A stretch of 23,604 nt of DNA, taken from assembly GCA_964634565.1 (NCBI GenBank), contig CAZWLP010000038.1, forward strand, positions 1 through 23,604. Reading direction: 5' to 3'. A model generated the notes under the pieces. The model saw only the letters and a list, made by a program, of their open reading frames with translations. It had not been told where the DNA came from and ran no database searches. This document shows positions 15,570-23,574 of this stretch, piece after piece (position 1 is the stretch's first letter; every line of letters begins with the position of its first letter). This DNA comes from JAUVKT01 sp964634565 (lineage in GTDB: Bacteria; Bacteroidota; Bacteroidia; Bacteroidales; VadinHA17). The position numbers were made by a program, and so were the translations under genes.

Positions 15570-16691
15570 ATGGAAACACTTAATTTACTTGTTGTTGATG
15601 ATGAGGCGGGAATCAGGGCTGGCATAAAAAGGGCATTGAATAATTTTACTGTAAGTTTCCCATTCTTTGACGACGATTTTAACTTCAATATTACCGACGT
15701 TGAGACAGGTGAGCAGGCTCTTGAAATACTGAAGTCAGAAAAAACAGATATTGTTTTACTTGATAATAAGTTGCCAGGAATTGAAGGAATAGAAGTGCTT
15801 GAATATATTAATAGTAAATCTATAGATGCAGCTGTAATGATGATAACTTCGTATGCATCAATTGATCTTGCACTGAAAGCAACTAATAATGGGGCTTTTA
15901 ACTTTATTCCAAAGCCATTCTCTGCCCAGGATCTTAAGTCTGCTGTAGAGAGCATTACAAAACACCTCTTCCTGAAGCGCATGACACTTAAGATGAAAGA
16001 GGAGGCCAAGCAGATCAGGTTTAAATTCCTTTCTGTTCTTTCGCATGAATTAAAATCACCTATAAATGCAATAGAAGGATACTTAAGGATAATGCAGGAC
16101 AGACAGGCTGGTGATGATATTGCTGCCTATGAAAAAATGATTGAGAGGTCGCTGACACGACTTGATTCGATGAGGGGACTGATTATGGATATGCTTGATT
16201 TTACCAAAATTGAGTCTGGTACTAAAACAAGAAAACTGATCAGGCTGGATATTGTTGAGCTCGCAAAGATGGCGGTCGATTCAATATACCCTGTTGCTAT
16301 ACAAAAGAATATATCTATAAGAACCAAGCTTCCGGAAAGCCTTGTTATGAAGGCAGATACTACAGAGATAGAGATAATCTTCAATAATTTACTTTCTAAC
16401 GCAGTAAAATATAATAAGCAGGACGGAGAGGTTCATATTGCTGTCAGACAGAATGAGGGAGAGTTGGAAATAGTTGTCGAAGACTCAGGTATCGGTATGT
16501 CTGAAGAAGAACAATCTATGCTTTTCAAGGAGTTTTCAAGGATTAAAAGCGATAAAACAAAGAATATCTCCGGCTCTGGACTTGGTTTATCTATAATGAA
16601 AAGAATTGTGGATCTTAATAAAGGAACTATCCTTGTAGACAGTAAGCCTGACAAAGGATCCTGCTTTACCGTCCATCTTCCTCTTTTATAG
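15570..16691 (+). CDS. Receiver-histidine kinase hybrid
   Basis: The 373-residue protein has an N-terminal receiver (5-130; pocket D10-D11 in VVDDEAG, acceptor D65 in IVLLDNKLPG, K115 in FIPKPF) followed directly by a HisKA domain with H159 in LSVLSHELKSPINAIEGYL, then HATPase_c with N box NNLLSNAVKYN, G1 EDSGIGMS and G2 GSGLGLSIM. No membrane segment is present, so it is cytoplasmic and probably driven by phosphorylation of its own receiver by another kinase. It could join a phosphorelay with the H-cluster kinase and receivers to its left, but the gap between them makes this uncertain. The gene is bracketed by AGATT octamers in opposite orientations, and its last 35 nt have a relic copy after floA. 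Confidence 0.92.
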   Translation: METLNLLVVDDEAGIRAGIKRALNNFTVSFPFFDDDFNFNITDVETGEQALEILKSEKTDIVLLDNKLPGIEGIEVLEYINSKSIDAAVMMITSYASIDLALKATNNGAFNFIPKPFSAQDLKSAVESITKHLFLKRMTLKMKEEAKQIRFKFLSVLSHELKSPINAIEGYLRIMQDRQAGDDIAAYEKMIERSLTRLDSMRGLIMDMLDFTKIESGTKTRKLIRLDIVELAKMAVDSIYPVAIQKNISIRTKLPESLVMKADTTEIEIIFNNLLSNAVKYNKQDGEVHIAVRQNEGELEIVVEDSGIGMSEEEQSMLFKEFSRIKSDKTKNISGSGLGLSIMKRIVDLNKGTILVDSKPDKGSCFTVHLPLL

Positions 16692-16711
16692 ATTGTAAAT
16701 CTTCAATCTTA
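16657..16711 (+). repeat. Right copy of a 55-bp direct repeat
   Basis: The stretch comprises the end of the receiver-kinase gene plus 20 nt of AATCT-rich flank. It aligns ungapped with 5984-6038 (47 of 55 identical). Confidence 0.8.
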
Positions 16712-16746
16712 AAATCTGATAATCCGATAATCTTTCAATCTTTTAA
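16690..16746 (-). repeat. AGATTnnn octamers in reverse orientation
   Basis: Read on the minus strand this region gives AGATTGAA, AGATTATC, GGATTATC, AGATTTTA, AGATTGA and AGATTTAC in near 8-bp register. It starts at the receiver-kinase stop codon. The plus strand also shows AGATTG...CAATCT (16690-16709), which could fold into a weak hairpin and end transcription of the kinase gene. Confidence 0.7.
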
Positions 16747-16791
16747 CTCCTTTTCTCCCTTTTTCCTTATTTTTGCTGAAACAGTTTTTCT

Positions 16792-18057
16792 ATGTTCGAC
16801 AAAATTGATCCAACACAATTACTTGATAAATTCTTTACCGATCTCGGCTTGACAGTTAGCCTGGCCCATTTTTTAAGAACAGCATTAATAGTTGCTGTTG
16901 TTGCCTTACTGAGCTGGCTTGCTAATCTTGTTGCCAGATTTATTATAGACCGGGTAGTTTCCCGCATTGTAAGGAGGACAAGGTTTAAGTGGGATGATAT
17001 TTTCCTTGAATCAAAGGTTTTTAATAAGCTGTCGCATTTTGCCCCTGCCCTGGTGATATGGATGATGGCAGAATGGGCTCTTTCGCTTTATCCTGGATGG
17101 CTTGACTTTGTTCAGGAACTGACTTATCTCTATATGATTATTATCAGTGCGATGTTCCTTTTTTCATTTACAGATGCCTGGCATAAAATTTATAATACAC
17201 TGCCAGTGTCTAAGCACAGGCACATCAAGGGGTATGTTCAGGTTGTTAAGATTATTATTGGATTTGTCGTAGTTCTAATTATTCTTTCAGTTGTTTTCGA
17301 TAAAAAGATAAGCACTCTTGTGGCGGGCCTGGGGGCTATGGCTGCGGTGCTTATCCTGGTATTTAAAGATACTATCCTTGGGCTGGTAGCAAGTGTTCAG
17401 CTTTCGTCCAATAAGATGGTTAATATAGGCGACTGGGTTACAATGCCTTCAAAAGGAGCAGATGGGACCGTAATAGATATTACTCTTAATACCGTTAAGG
17501 TTCAGAACTTTGATAAAACAATAATTACAGTACCAACCTATGCTCTTGTACAGGACTCTTTTCAAAATTGGGCAGGTATGGAAGAGTCAGGAGGAAGAAG
17601 GATTAAAAGAGCCATCAATATTGATATGAAAACTGTTGCTTTCCTGACGGATGAGCAAAGAACCAGGCTGATGAAAATACAGATTCTTAAAGAGTATATT
17701 GAAAATAAGCAGAAAGAGCTGGAAAAGTATAATTCTGAAAATGGAGTCGATAATTCCGTTCTGGTTAATGGTCGCAGGCTAACCAACCTGGGTACCTTCA
17801 GAGCATATGTTGAAGCATACCTCAGAAAGCATCCTAAAATACATAATGATATGACCTTCCTGGTCAGGCAGCTGAAACCCACTGAAGGAGGCTTACCCAT
17901 TGAAATTTATGTTTTTGCGAACGATCAGGAATGGGCCCATTATGAAGCAATACAGGCAGATATCTTTGATCACCTTCTGGCTGTGATACCTGAGTTTGGT
18001 TTACAGGTATTTCAGAATCCCAGCGGTGATGATTTCAGAGCATTAAGAAACAGTTAA
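16792..18057 (+). CDS. MscS-family mechanosensitive channel, YbdG/MscM-like
   Basis: This inner-membrane tension-gated channel has 421 residues, close to E. coli YbdG. Five hydrophobic segments lie at about 29-51, 80-98, 108-128, 150-170 and 175-203. The pore helix and beta-domain entry read LVAGLGAMAAVLILVFKDTI, followed by NKMVNIGDWVTMPSKGADGTV, the MscS signature. A cytoplasmic alpha/beta vestibule follows, with the YbdG-type insert (YIENKQKELEKYNSENGVD) and the ending IQADIFDHLLAVIPEFGLQVFQ. The perfect -7-like element TATTTTTG lies at 16768-16775, 16 nt before the start, but without a clear -33 TTTG. The transaldolase gene follows after 13 nt. Confidence 0.93.
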   Translation: MFDKIDPTQLLDKFFTDLGLTVSLAHFLRTALIVAVVALLSWLANLVARFIIDRVVSRIVRRTRFKWDDIFLESKVFNKLSHFAPALVIWMMAEWALSLYPGWLDFVQELTYLYMIIISAMFLFSFTDAWHKIYNTLPVSKHRHIKGYVQVVKIIIGFVVVLIILSVVFDKKISTLVAGLGAMAAVLILVFKDTILGLVASVQLSSNKMVNIGDWVTMPSKGADGTVIDITLNTVKVQNFDKTIITVPTYALVQDSFQNWAGMEESGGRRIKRAINIDMKTVAFLTDEQRTRLMKIQILKEYIENKQKELEKYNSENGVDNSVLVNGRRLTNLGTFRAYVEAYLRKHPKIHNDMTFLVRQLKPTEGGLPIEIYVFANDQEWAHYEAIQADIFDHLLAVIPEFGLQVFQNPSGDDFRALRNS

Positions 18058-18070
18058 AAAATATAAGTAT

Positions 18071-19294
18071 ATGATTGATCAGAACCTTGCAGAACATATC
18101 AGGACGTATATTGCTTCAGACCTCGGCGAAAAAAAATTCGAGGGACATACAGACCCCTTCTGGGAGAAATTAAAATCTACCGGAACAACACTATGGCTGG
18201 ATACCGGTGATATGGATGAAGCCGACGAAGTATGGACGTCAGATATGGAGGCACTAACAACTAATAATACTTTGATTAATAAGGTTATTCAGAAAGGAAT
18301 ATATGATAACTATATTAAGTCGTCAGCTGAGATCGTCGCCTCTCTTCCCCTTGAAGACCAGATAAAGGAAATTGCTTTTATTCTTAACGCAAGGCACGGT
18401 CTAAGGCTGGTTGAGAGATACGGTGGCTTTGTAAGTGTTGAGCTTCATACCGCTACAGCCCACGATATAGATGCTATTGTTCATTATGGACTAAGATACA
18501 GAGATATTAATCCTGATAAATTTATTATTAAGGTTCCTTATACCGCATCCGGACTGATAGGAGCCAGGCTATTGAAGGAGAGGGGAGTAAAAATTAATTT
18601 TACGCTTGGTTTTGGAGCAAGGCAAAATGTTATAGCTGCACATATAGCCCGTCCTGATTATTTAAATGTTTTCCTGGGAAGGATTGGTGCTTATATTGCA
18701 GATAATAACCTGGGCGATGGTAGCGGGGCAGGCGAGAAGGCTGTAATAGAAACCCAGAGGGCAATAACCAGGATCTCTGGCAGCTATGGCCATTCAACAA
18801 GATTAATAGCTGCAAGTCTCAGGAATTACGGGCAACTGAAAGCTCTGGCCGGCACAGATTTATATACTATGCCACCAAAGGTTGCATCAGAAGGAAGACT
18901 GAATCTTGATGGTGTTTTTAAAAATATGCTTGCTAATGATTATATAGCCGGTGTTAAAGCAGACCTGGTTGAGTCAGGGATATTTAAATTCTGGCGTGTT
19001 GATAAGGAACTCGAAAAACTTGCTGTTGAGCTGGGTAATAAGCTGCCTGAATCGGGTGATATACTCGAGCAAAGGTTCAGGGATGCAGGCTTTGAAGATG
19101 TATTTCCCTTATTGTCAGATAAGGATCTTACTGTGCTTGACTCAGATGGTAAGATACCGGTAAGCTCGAGATGGGCAGATAAGATCCTTGAGGGTAAGAT
19201 AGCACCCGACACTCTTCTTAACCTTGCGGGTTTGTTCTCCTTTACTGCCGACCAGGGAATGCTGGATAAACGTATCGAAAGTATGATATCTTAG
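18071..19294 (+). CDS. Transaldolase-family protein, long form
   Basis: This is a TIM-barrel aldolase of the transaldolase family (pentose phosphate pathway: transfer of dihydroxyacetone units between sugar phosphates). The Schiff-base Lys is K154 in KFIIKVPYTASG. Also seen are VSVELHTATAHD, INFTLGFGARQNV, and an N-terminal MEALTTNNTLINKVIQKG that corresponds to the usual TSNPTIFxKAI motif, with Asn replacing Pro. At 407 residues it is longer than the classic enzymes of about 320 residues; the extra length is mostly a C-terminal part from about residue 330. Substrate specificity may differ from canonical Tal. It starts 13 nt after the channel gene and its TAG directly abuts the convergent rlmB stop. 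Confidence 0.85.
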   Translation: MIDQNLAEHIRTYIASDLGEKKFEGHTDPFWEKLKSTGTTLWLDTGDMDEADEVWTSDMEALTTNNTLINKVIQKGIYDNYIKSSAEIVASLPLEDQIKEIAFILNARHGLRLVERYGGFVSVELHTATAHDIDAIVHYGLRYRDINPDKFIIKVPYTASGLIGARLLKERGVKINFTLGFGARQNVIAAHIARPDYLNVFLGRIGAYIADNNLGDGSGAGEKAVIETQRAITRISGSYGHSTRLIAASLRNYGQLKALAGTDLYTMPPKVASEGRLNLDGVFKNMLANDYIAGVKADLVESGIFKFWRVDKELEKLAVELGNKLPESGDILEQRFRDAGFEDVFPLLSDKDLTVLDSDGKIPVSSRWADKILEGKIAPDTLLNLAGLFSFTADQGMLDKRIESMIS

Positions 19295-20056
19295 CTAGCC
19301 CTCTGCTCTTAGCTTTTTGCTATTTCCCCTTTGCCTGTTTATCTCATACAGTACTATCCCGGTAGCAACAGATACATTCAGCGAAGAAGTAATACCTGTG
19401 GTTTCTATTTTAACGTGAATATCAGTTTCTGCCAGTAATTCACGGCCAATGCCCTTATCTTCAGATCCCATAATCAGGGCAAGAGGTCCCTTAAGGTCCT
19501 CTTTATAAAGAGGTGCCTCTGATTTTTCGCTGGCAGCAATAATTTTGAGTCCTGACTGCTTAAGATATCTTATTGCCTTAATAATGCTGTCAGCCCTTAC
19601 TACAGGGATATTATTCAGAGCACCGGAAGATGTCTTAATTGCATCGGCATTAATTCTTGCAGATCTTTTTTCAGGTATAATAATTGCGTCCACTCCCATG
19701 CACTCAGCACTACGGGATATAGCTCCAAAATTTCTGACATCCGAAATTCCATCGAGTACCAGTATAAGGGGGTCATCGCCTGCTTCGAATACTGAAGGGA
19801 GTATATTCTCAATATTTTGAAACTCAATTGCCGACAGCCAGGCAATTACTCCCTGGTGGTTCTTTCTTGTCACATGATCGAGTCTTTCAGCAGGGACAGC
19901 ATGATAATGAATACCTGCATCACGGACTTCTCTGATAAGTTCATAATAAAGATCTCCTTTCAGGCCTTTTTTTACCAGGAGACGATCGATTTGTTTGCCT
20001 GCCTTAATAGCCTCAATAACAGGTCTTAGTCCAAAAATAAAGTCAGGATCATTCAT
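19295..20056 (-). CDS. rlmB: 23S rRNA 2'-O-methyltransferase RlmB/TrmH family
   Basis: This SPOUT-class S-adenosylmethionine methyltransferase probably modifies the ribose of G2251 in 23S rRNA (E. coli number). The 253 residues start with the substrate-binding domain (DFIFGLRPVIEAIKAGKQID, ending KNHQGVIAWL). The SPOUT knot motifs follow: motif 1 DGISDVRNFGAISRSAE with N109 and R115, motif 2 LIMGSEDKGIG (194-204), motif 3 ITSSLNVSVATGIVLYE (222-238). The start ATG directly follows the stop of the upstream GWxTD gene (TAGATG), so the two are co-transcribed. RlmB and TrmH proteins are hard to tell apart; the N-terminal domain favours RlmB. Confidence 0.92.
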   Translation of the reverse strand: MNDPDFIFGLRPVIEAIKAGKQIDRLLVKKGLKGDLYYELIREVRDAGIHYHAVPAERLDHVTRKNHQGVIAWLSAIEFQNIENILPSVFEAGDDPLILVLDGISDVRNFGAISRSAECMGVDAIIIPEKRSARINADAIKTSSGALNNIPVVRADSIIKAIRYLKQSGLKIIAASEKSEAPLYKEDLKGPLALIMGSEDKGIGRELLAETDIHVKIETTGITSSLNVSVATGIVLYEINRQRGNSKKLRAEG

Positions 20057-21385
20057 CTATATATCGCTTGGATTATCAAGTCTGAATACAATGCCTGAGA
20101 GCCAGCTTCTAATGGCCTGGTCCCAGTATGTTGTGATACTTTCATTTCGAATCAGGGTATAGTCGTTTGTGGTAAACGGATTTTCACGCTTCATAAAATT
20201 GAAATACAGGTATTCGTCTTTTACCTTGTATCTTATTCCCCAGCCCGATTTGACAACTGGTTTATGATATCCCCATTTTTCACCTTCCGGTGTCCTGTAA
20301 ACTTTATCCGGAGGTCCGTAGATTGTATATATCATTCCCCTGTCTGTTTGCCAGCCTTCCTTGTGTGAGCCGAAAAAATAGTTAGCATACAGCACCCTGT
20401 TATAATATACCCTGAGTAATTCACGGGATCTTTCAACATTAGCTGTTATACCCAGCCAGAAATTATCGAGTGTGATTTTCAGGTTATTGGAGTTTAACAT
20501 TTCATCTATCTGCTGACTGTTGGAAAGATAAATAAGAGGGTAAATCATTGTTTCCGGATCGCTCAGTCCGGGGTATGTTTTTCCAAAATTAAAAAGGCTG
20601 TAACCACTTAGCCCCGATGAGTCAGGAGAAAAGAGGTATACCCCTTCACGGGGTAACATTATCGGCATTGTGTCTGAGTAGCCGATTGCTATTTTATTAT
20701 CTGGTTCAAGATCCATGGAAGCAGCCGGTGTAAGCATTGATGGAGGATCAGGTATCTCATTAAAGGGTTTAAAATAATTTATATACAGGGTATCAATACT
20801 TTTGCCCGGATAAATAATATTGAAATAGTCGCCCTCCCTTAGTACCTGGGTAAAAATATCTAATTTATTAAAGTGCCCTCTTAATTTGAAATTATGCATG
20901 CTGACATCAGATCTTTTATCAAATGGTATATAAGCCTGAATCGTTATATTTCTAATCAGATCCTTCAGTAAGATTTCAATCTCATAATTAAATCCCGATT
21001 CTGCCTCCAGAGGGAAACTGAAAATATAATCTCTTTTGCCATCCTGTTTTGTAAGAGGTATATTTATCATTGCGGTATCAACTGCGATTCTCCCCTGGTT
21101 GAGATTGTAAAGCCTGTAGAAAATAGCCATTTGCGCCTTTGGCACCCCTTCAGGATTAGCCTCTGAGAAAAATAATTCGCCTGAGTTAAGTTTAATGGAC
21201 AGAGTACTTATATTTTCATTATCATGGAAGATCCTGTACCTGGGATGAAGATTATTCTTTAAGGGATTATAGAGGTACGACATATCATTGGGGTCAATAC
21301 TTTCGGTCTGCACTGTACTGCATGAGGACATAAGCATTAACAGGATTATTAATCCCGGAATAATATATGGTAACTTTTTAATCAT
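20057..21385 (-). CDS. GWxTD-domain lipoprotein of unknown function
   Basis: The 442-residue protein begins with a lipoprotein signal (LIILLMLMSSC, lipid Cys at 22). The middle is beta-rich with no recognised enzymatic motif. The C-terminal GWxTD domain begins at 344: GWQTDRGMIYTIYGPPDKVY, then EKWGYHKP and DEYLYFNFMKREN. GWxTD domains are known from Bacteroidota and Acidobacteriota, usually in secreted or envelope proteins, and have no established activity. The gene lies between an ABC-F ATPase and rlmB on the same strand. A possible promoter sits just upstream of its start, so it may be expressed independently of the ABC-F gene. Confidence 0.88.
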   Translation of the reverse strand: MIKKLPYIIPGLIILLMLMSSCSTVQTESIDPNDMSYLYNPLKNNLHPRYRIFHDNENISTLSIKLNSGELFFSEANPEGVPKAQMAIFYRLYNLNQGRIAVDTAMINIPLTKQDGKRDYIFSFPLEAESGFNYEIEILLKDLIRNITIQAYIPFDKRSDVSMHNFKLRGHFNKLDIFTQVLREGDYFNIIYPGKSIDTLYINYFKPFNEIPDPPSMLTPAASMDLEPDNKIAIGYSDTMPIMLPREGVYLFSPDSSGLSGYSLFNFGKTYPGLSDPETMIYPLIYLSNSQQIDEMLNSNNLKITLDNFWLGITANVERSRELLRVYYNRVLYANYFFGSHKEGWQTDRGMIYTIYGPPDKVYRTPEGEKWGYHKPVVKSGWGIRYKVKDEYLYFNFMKRENPFTTNDYTLIRNESITTYWDQAIRSWLSGIVFRLDNPSDI

Positions 21386-21397
21386 TTTTGTTATTGG

Positions 21398-21427
21398 TAA
21401 ATTTAGTAAACTTTCGCATCAACTCAA
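21398..21427 (-). promoter_or_regulatory. Possible promoter for the GWxTD gene
   Basis: On the minus strand TTG (21427-21425) is followed by a 19-nt spacer and TAAATTTA (21405-21398), one base off the Bacteroidota -7 consensus TAnnTTTG and 12 nt from the start codon. The -33 element is only partial (TTG preceded by C). Confidence 0.3.
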
Positions 21428-21502
21428 GATTTCCATTTAATCCTGAAAATACAGGCCTCCACACCTGAATCTTTTTTCCAATACCATGCTATCCATATAG
21501 AC

Positions 21503-23440
21503 CTATCTGATTTTTTCGAGCTGTTCAGATAAATTCTCCCACAGGCTCAGATTTTTATCTATCAGTGCTTTCAGATCTTCATATTCTTTAAAGAAATCAC
21601 TATTTGTTATTTCCTTATTTTTTTCAGGTGAGCTCAGTATATCTTCCATCTCCTCTTTTTTAGCTTCAAGCTTTTCAATCTTCTCTTCCTGTTTTAGAAG
21701 CTTCTTTTCCAGTTTCCTTATTTCACGCTCAGCTTCCTTTCTTTCGAGGTAGGATAGTTTAGCAGATGATACTGGTTCCTTATCCTTATCGCCGGTATTT
21801 GCTCCTTTATTTCTTTCCAGCTGTTTCAGGCTGCTGAGCTTTTTCTTTTCCAGAAATTCGTAGATTGATCCTCTGTGTTCCTTTAACTTTTTGTTATGAA
21901 ACTCATAAACCTTCTCAACCAGTCCATCCAGAAAATCCCTGTCGTGAGAAACCACAATTAACGTGCCATCGAACTTCAGCAGAGCCTGTTTCAGTATGTC
22001 TTTTGACCGTATGTCGAGATGATTTGTAGGTTCGTCGAGAAGCAAGAGGTTATATGGTTCGAGCAAAAGCTTAATAAGTGCCAGCCTCGATCTTTCTCCG
22101 CCAGAAAGAACCTTAACTTTCTTTTCAATATCATCACCACTGAACAGGAAGGCCCCCAGTATATCCCTGATCCTGGTTCTTATATCTCCAACGGCAATAT
22201 TATCAATAGTCTGAAATACAGTCTGATCCTCATCCAGTAACTCATCCTGGTTTTGAGCAAAATATCCTATTCTGAGGTTATGGCCTTTTTTAAGGTTCCC
22301 TTCGTAATCTATTTCTTCAGTTATTATCTTCGAAAGTGTAGTTTTTCCCTCCCCGTTTTTACCAACAAAGGCCACTTTTTCACCTCTTTCAATAATAAAG
22401 TCAATTTTATTCAGTACCAGCTTCTCTCCATATGATTTTGACAGAGCTTCAGTTTCTATAACAATAGTACCCGACCTTGGAGCAGGTTCAAACCTGATAT
22501 TAATCCTCCCCCCGTCTTCATTATCCACTTCGATTCTTTCAATCTTATCGAGATGCTTTATCCTCGATTGCACCTGTACCGCTTTAGTGTTTTTATATCT
22601 GAATCGCTCAATAAACTTCTCAGTACTGTCTATCATTTTCTTCTGGTTGCGGTAGGCAGCAAGCTGCTGCTCTCTTCTTTCTTCCCGCAATTGAGTATAC
22701 CTGGTGTATGGTACTTTATAATCATATACCTTAGCAAGTGATATTTCTATAGTTCGGTTTGTAATATTATCAAGAAAAGCCCTGTCGTGCGATACAAGTA
22801 TTACTTCTCCCTGGTATGTCTTAAGAAAGGTTTCAAGCCATTCAATAGACTCAATGTCGAGGTGATTAGTTGGTTCGTCGAGAAGCAGGAGAGATGGTTT
22901 TGTAAGAATAATTTTTGCAAGTTCAACCCGCATTCGCCAACCACCCGAGAGCTGGTTTGTTGGTTTATCAAAGTCATGTCTGTTGAAACCAAGCCCTGTT
23001 AGTGCAATTTCAGTTTCTGCATGTATATTTTCACCCCCACTTAGTTTATACTCTTCCTGCAGGTCGGATAATCTGTCGCATGCCTTCATGTAAGAGTCTG
23101 AATCGTAATCAGTCCTGTGACTTATCTCAGTGGTGATTTTATCTATGGAGTTTTGTAAACTAAATATTTTACTGAAGGCCTTTAAGGATTCATTTATTAC
23201 AGTGGTATGATCAGATATATCCATCTGTTGAGGCAGATAGCCTATTGTAGCACCGGATGGAATGGTGACCCTTCCTGAAGTCGGCTTTTGTTTGCCTGCA
23301 AGTATTTTGAGAAGTGTCGTTTTGCCCGCTCCGTTCTTCCCTGTAAGTCCGATCCTGTCTCTTGAGTTTACAAGGAATGAGACATCGTCAAGGAGAGTAA
23401 AACTCCCAAAACTTACGTTTATTGATTCAACCGAGATCAT
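21503..23440 (-). CDS. ABC-F family ATPase (YdiF/Uup-like)
   Basis: This is a duplicated soluble ABC ATPase without membrane segments, of the translation-associated ABC-F class that binds the ribosomal E site. The 645 residues show Walker A1 GKNGAGKT (34-41), signature LSGGW (164-168) and Walker B1 LLLLDEP with catalytic E189; then the inter-domain linker (P-site tRNA interaction motif, about 232-312); then Walker A2 GKNGEGKT (360-367), signature LSGGE (446-450) and Walker B2 with E470. A C-terminal coiled coil at about 565-645 (EREIRKLEKKLLKQEEKIEK) resembles the Uup/YdiF C-terminal domain. Whether it is housekeeping or gives antibiotic protection cannot be told from motifs; linker length and context favour housekeeping. 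A good promoter lies 20 nt upstream. Confidence 0.93.
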   Translation of the reverse strand: MISVESINVSFGSFTLLDDVSFLVNSRDRIGLTGKNGAGKTTLLKILAGKQKPTSGRVTIPSGATIGYLPQQMDISDHTTVINESLKAFSKIFSLQNSIDKITTEISHRTDYDSDSYMKACDRLSDLQEEYKLSGGENIHAETEIALTGLGFNRHDFDKPTNQLSGGWRMRVELAKIILTKPSLLLLDEPTNHLDIESIEWLETFLKTYQGEVILVSHDRAFLDNITNRTIEISLAKVYDYKVPYTRYTQLREERREQQLAAYRNQKKMIDSTEKFIERFRYKNTKAVQVQSRIKHLDKIERIEVDNEDGGRINIRFEPAPRSGTIVIETEALSKSYGEKLVLNKIDFIIERGEKVAFVGKNGEGKTTLSKIITEEIDYEGNLKKGHNLRIGYFAQNQDELLDEDQTVFQTIDNIAVGDIRTRIRDILGAFLFSGDDIEKKVKVLSGGERSRLALIKLLLEPYNLLLLDEPTNHLDIRSKDILKQALLKFDGTLIVVSHDRDFLDGLVEKVYEFHNKKLKEHRGSIYEFLEKKKLSSLKQLERNKGANTGDKDKEPVSSAKLSYLERKEAEREIRKLEKKLLKQEEKIEKLEAKKEEMEDILSSPEKNKEITNSDFFKEYEDLKALIDKNLSLWENLSEQLEKIR

Positions 23441-23459
23441 TGTTATTTATTATAGGTTG

Positions 23460-23490
23460 CAAATATAAGGGGCAAACGACAAACGACAAA
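23460..23490 (-). promoter_or_regulatory. Bacteroidota-type promoter for the ABC-F gene
   Basis: On the minus strand TTTG (23490-23487) is followed by a 19-nt spacer and a perfect TATATTTG (23467-23460), matching the -33 TTTG / -7 TAnnTTTG layout of the Bacteroidota primary sigma factor. The -7 box lies 20 nt from the ABC-F start codon. Confidence 0.6.
23473..23490. repeat. Tandem CAAACGA heptamers overlapping the promoter spacer
   Basis: CAAACGA, CAAACGA, then the degenerate CAAATAG begin at 23473, 23480 and 23487. On the minus strand each gives a TTTG, so three possible -33 elements occur at 7-bp steps; only the outermost has proper spacing. Confidence 0.5.
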
Positions 23491-23508
23491 TAGCAATGGG
23501 TATTAAAA

Positions 23509-23544
23509 GGGTTGAAAGGGTTGAAAGGGTTGAAAAGGTTTAAA
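23509..23544 (+). repeat. Tandem 9-bp repeat GGGTTGAAA
   Basis: Three perfect units (23509, 23518, 23527) and one degenerate unit AGGTTTAAA lie in the non-coding right edge of the window. This is a short tandem repeat, possibly variable in copy number. Confidence 0.7.
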
Positions 23545-23548
23545 CCGG

Positions 23549-23574
23549 GCCTCCTTCGTTAAAACTTCGGAGGC
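23549..23574. repeat. REP-like hairpin at the right edge
   Basis: GCCTCC and GGAGGC pair around a 14-nt loop that contains CTTCG twice. It may be an intergenic REP-like element or the terminator of a gene beyond the window edge. Confidence 0.35.

Noticed and set aside
5984..16711. Classical transposon or integron carrying the hydrogenase block
   Set aside because: No transposase, integrase, target-site duplication or terminal inverted repeat is visible; only the direct repeat supports mobility, so I report it as a recombination hypothesis only.
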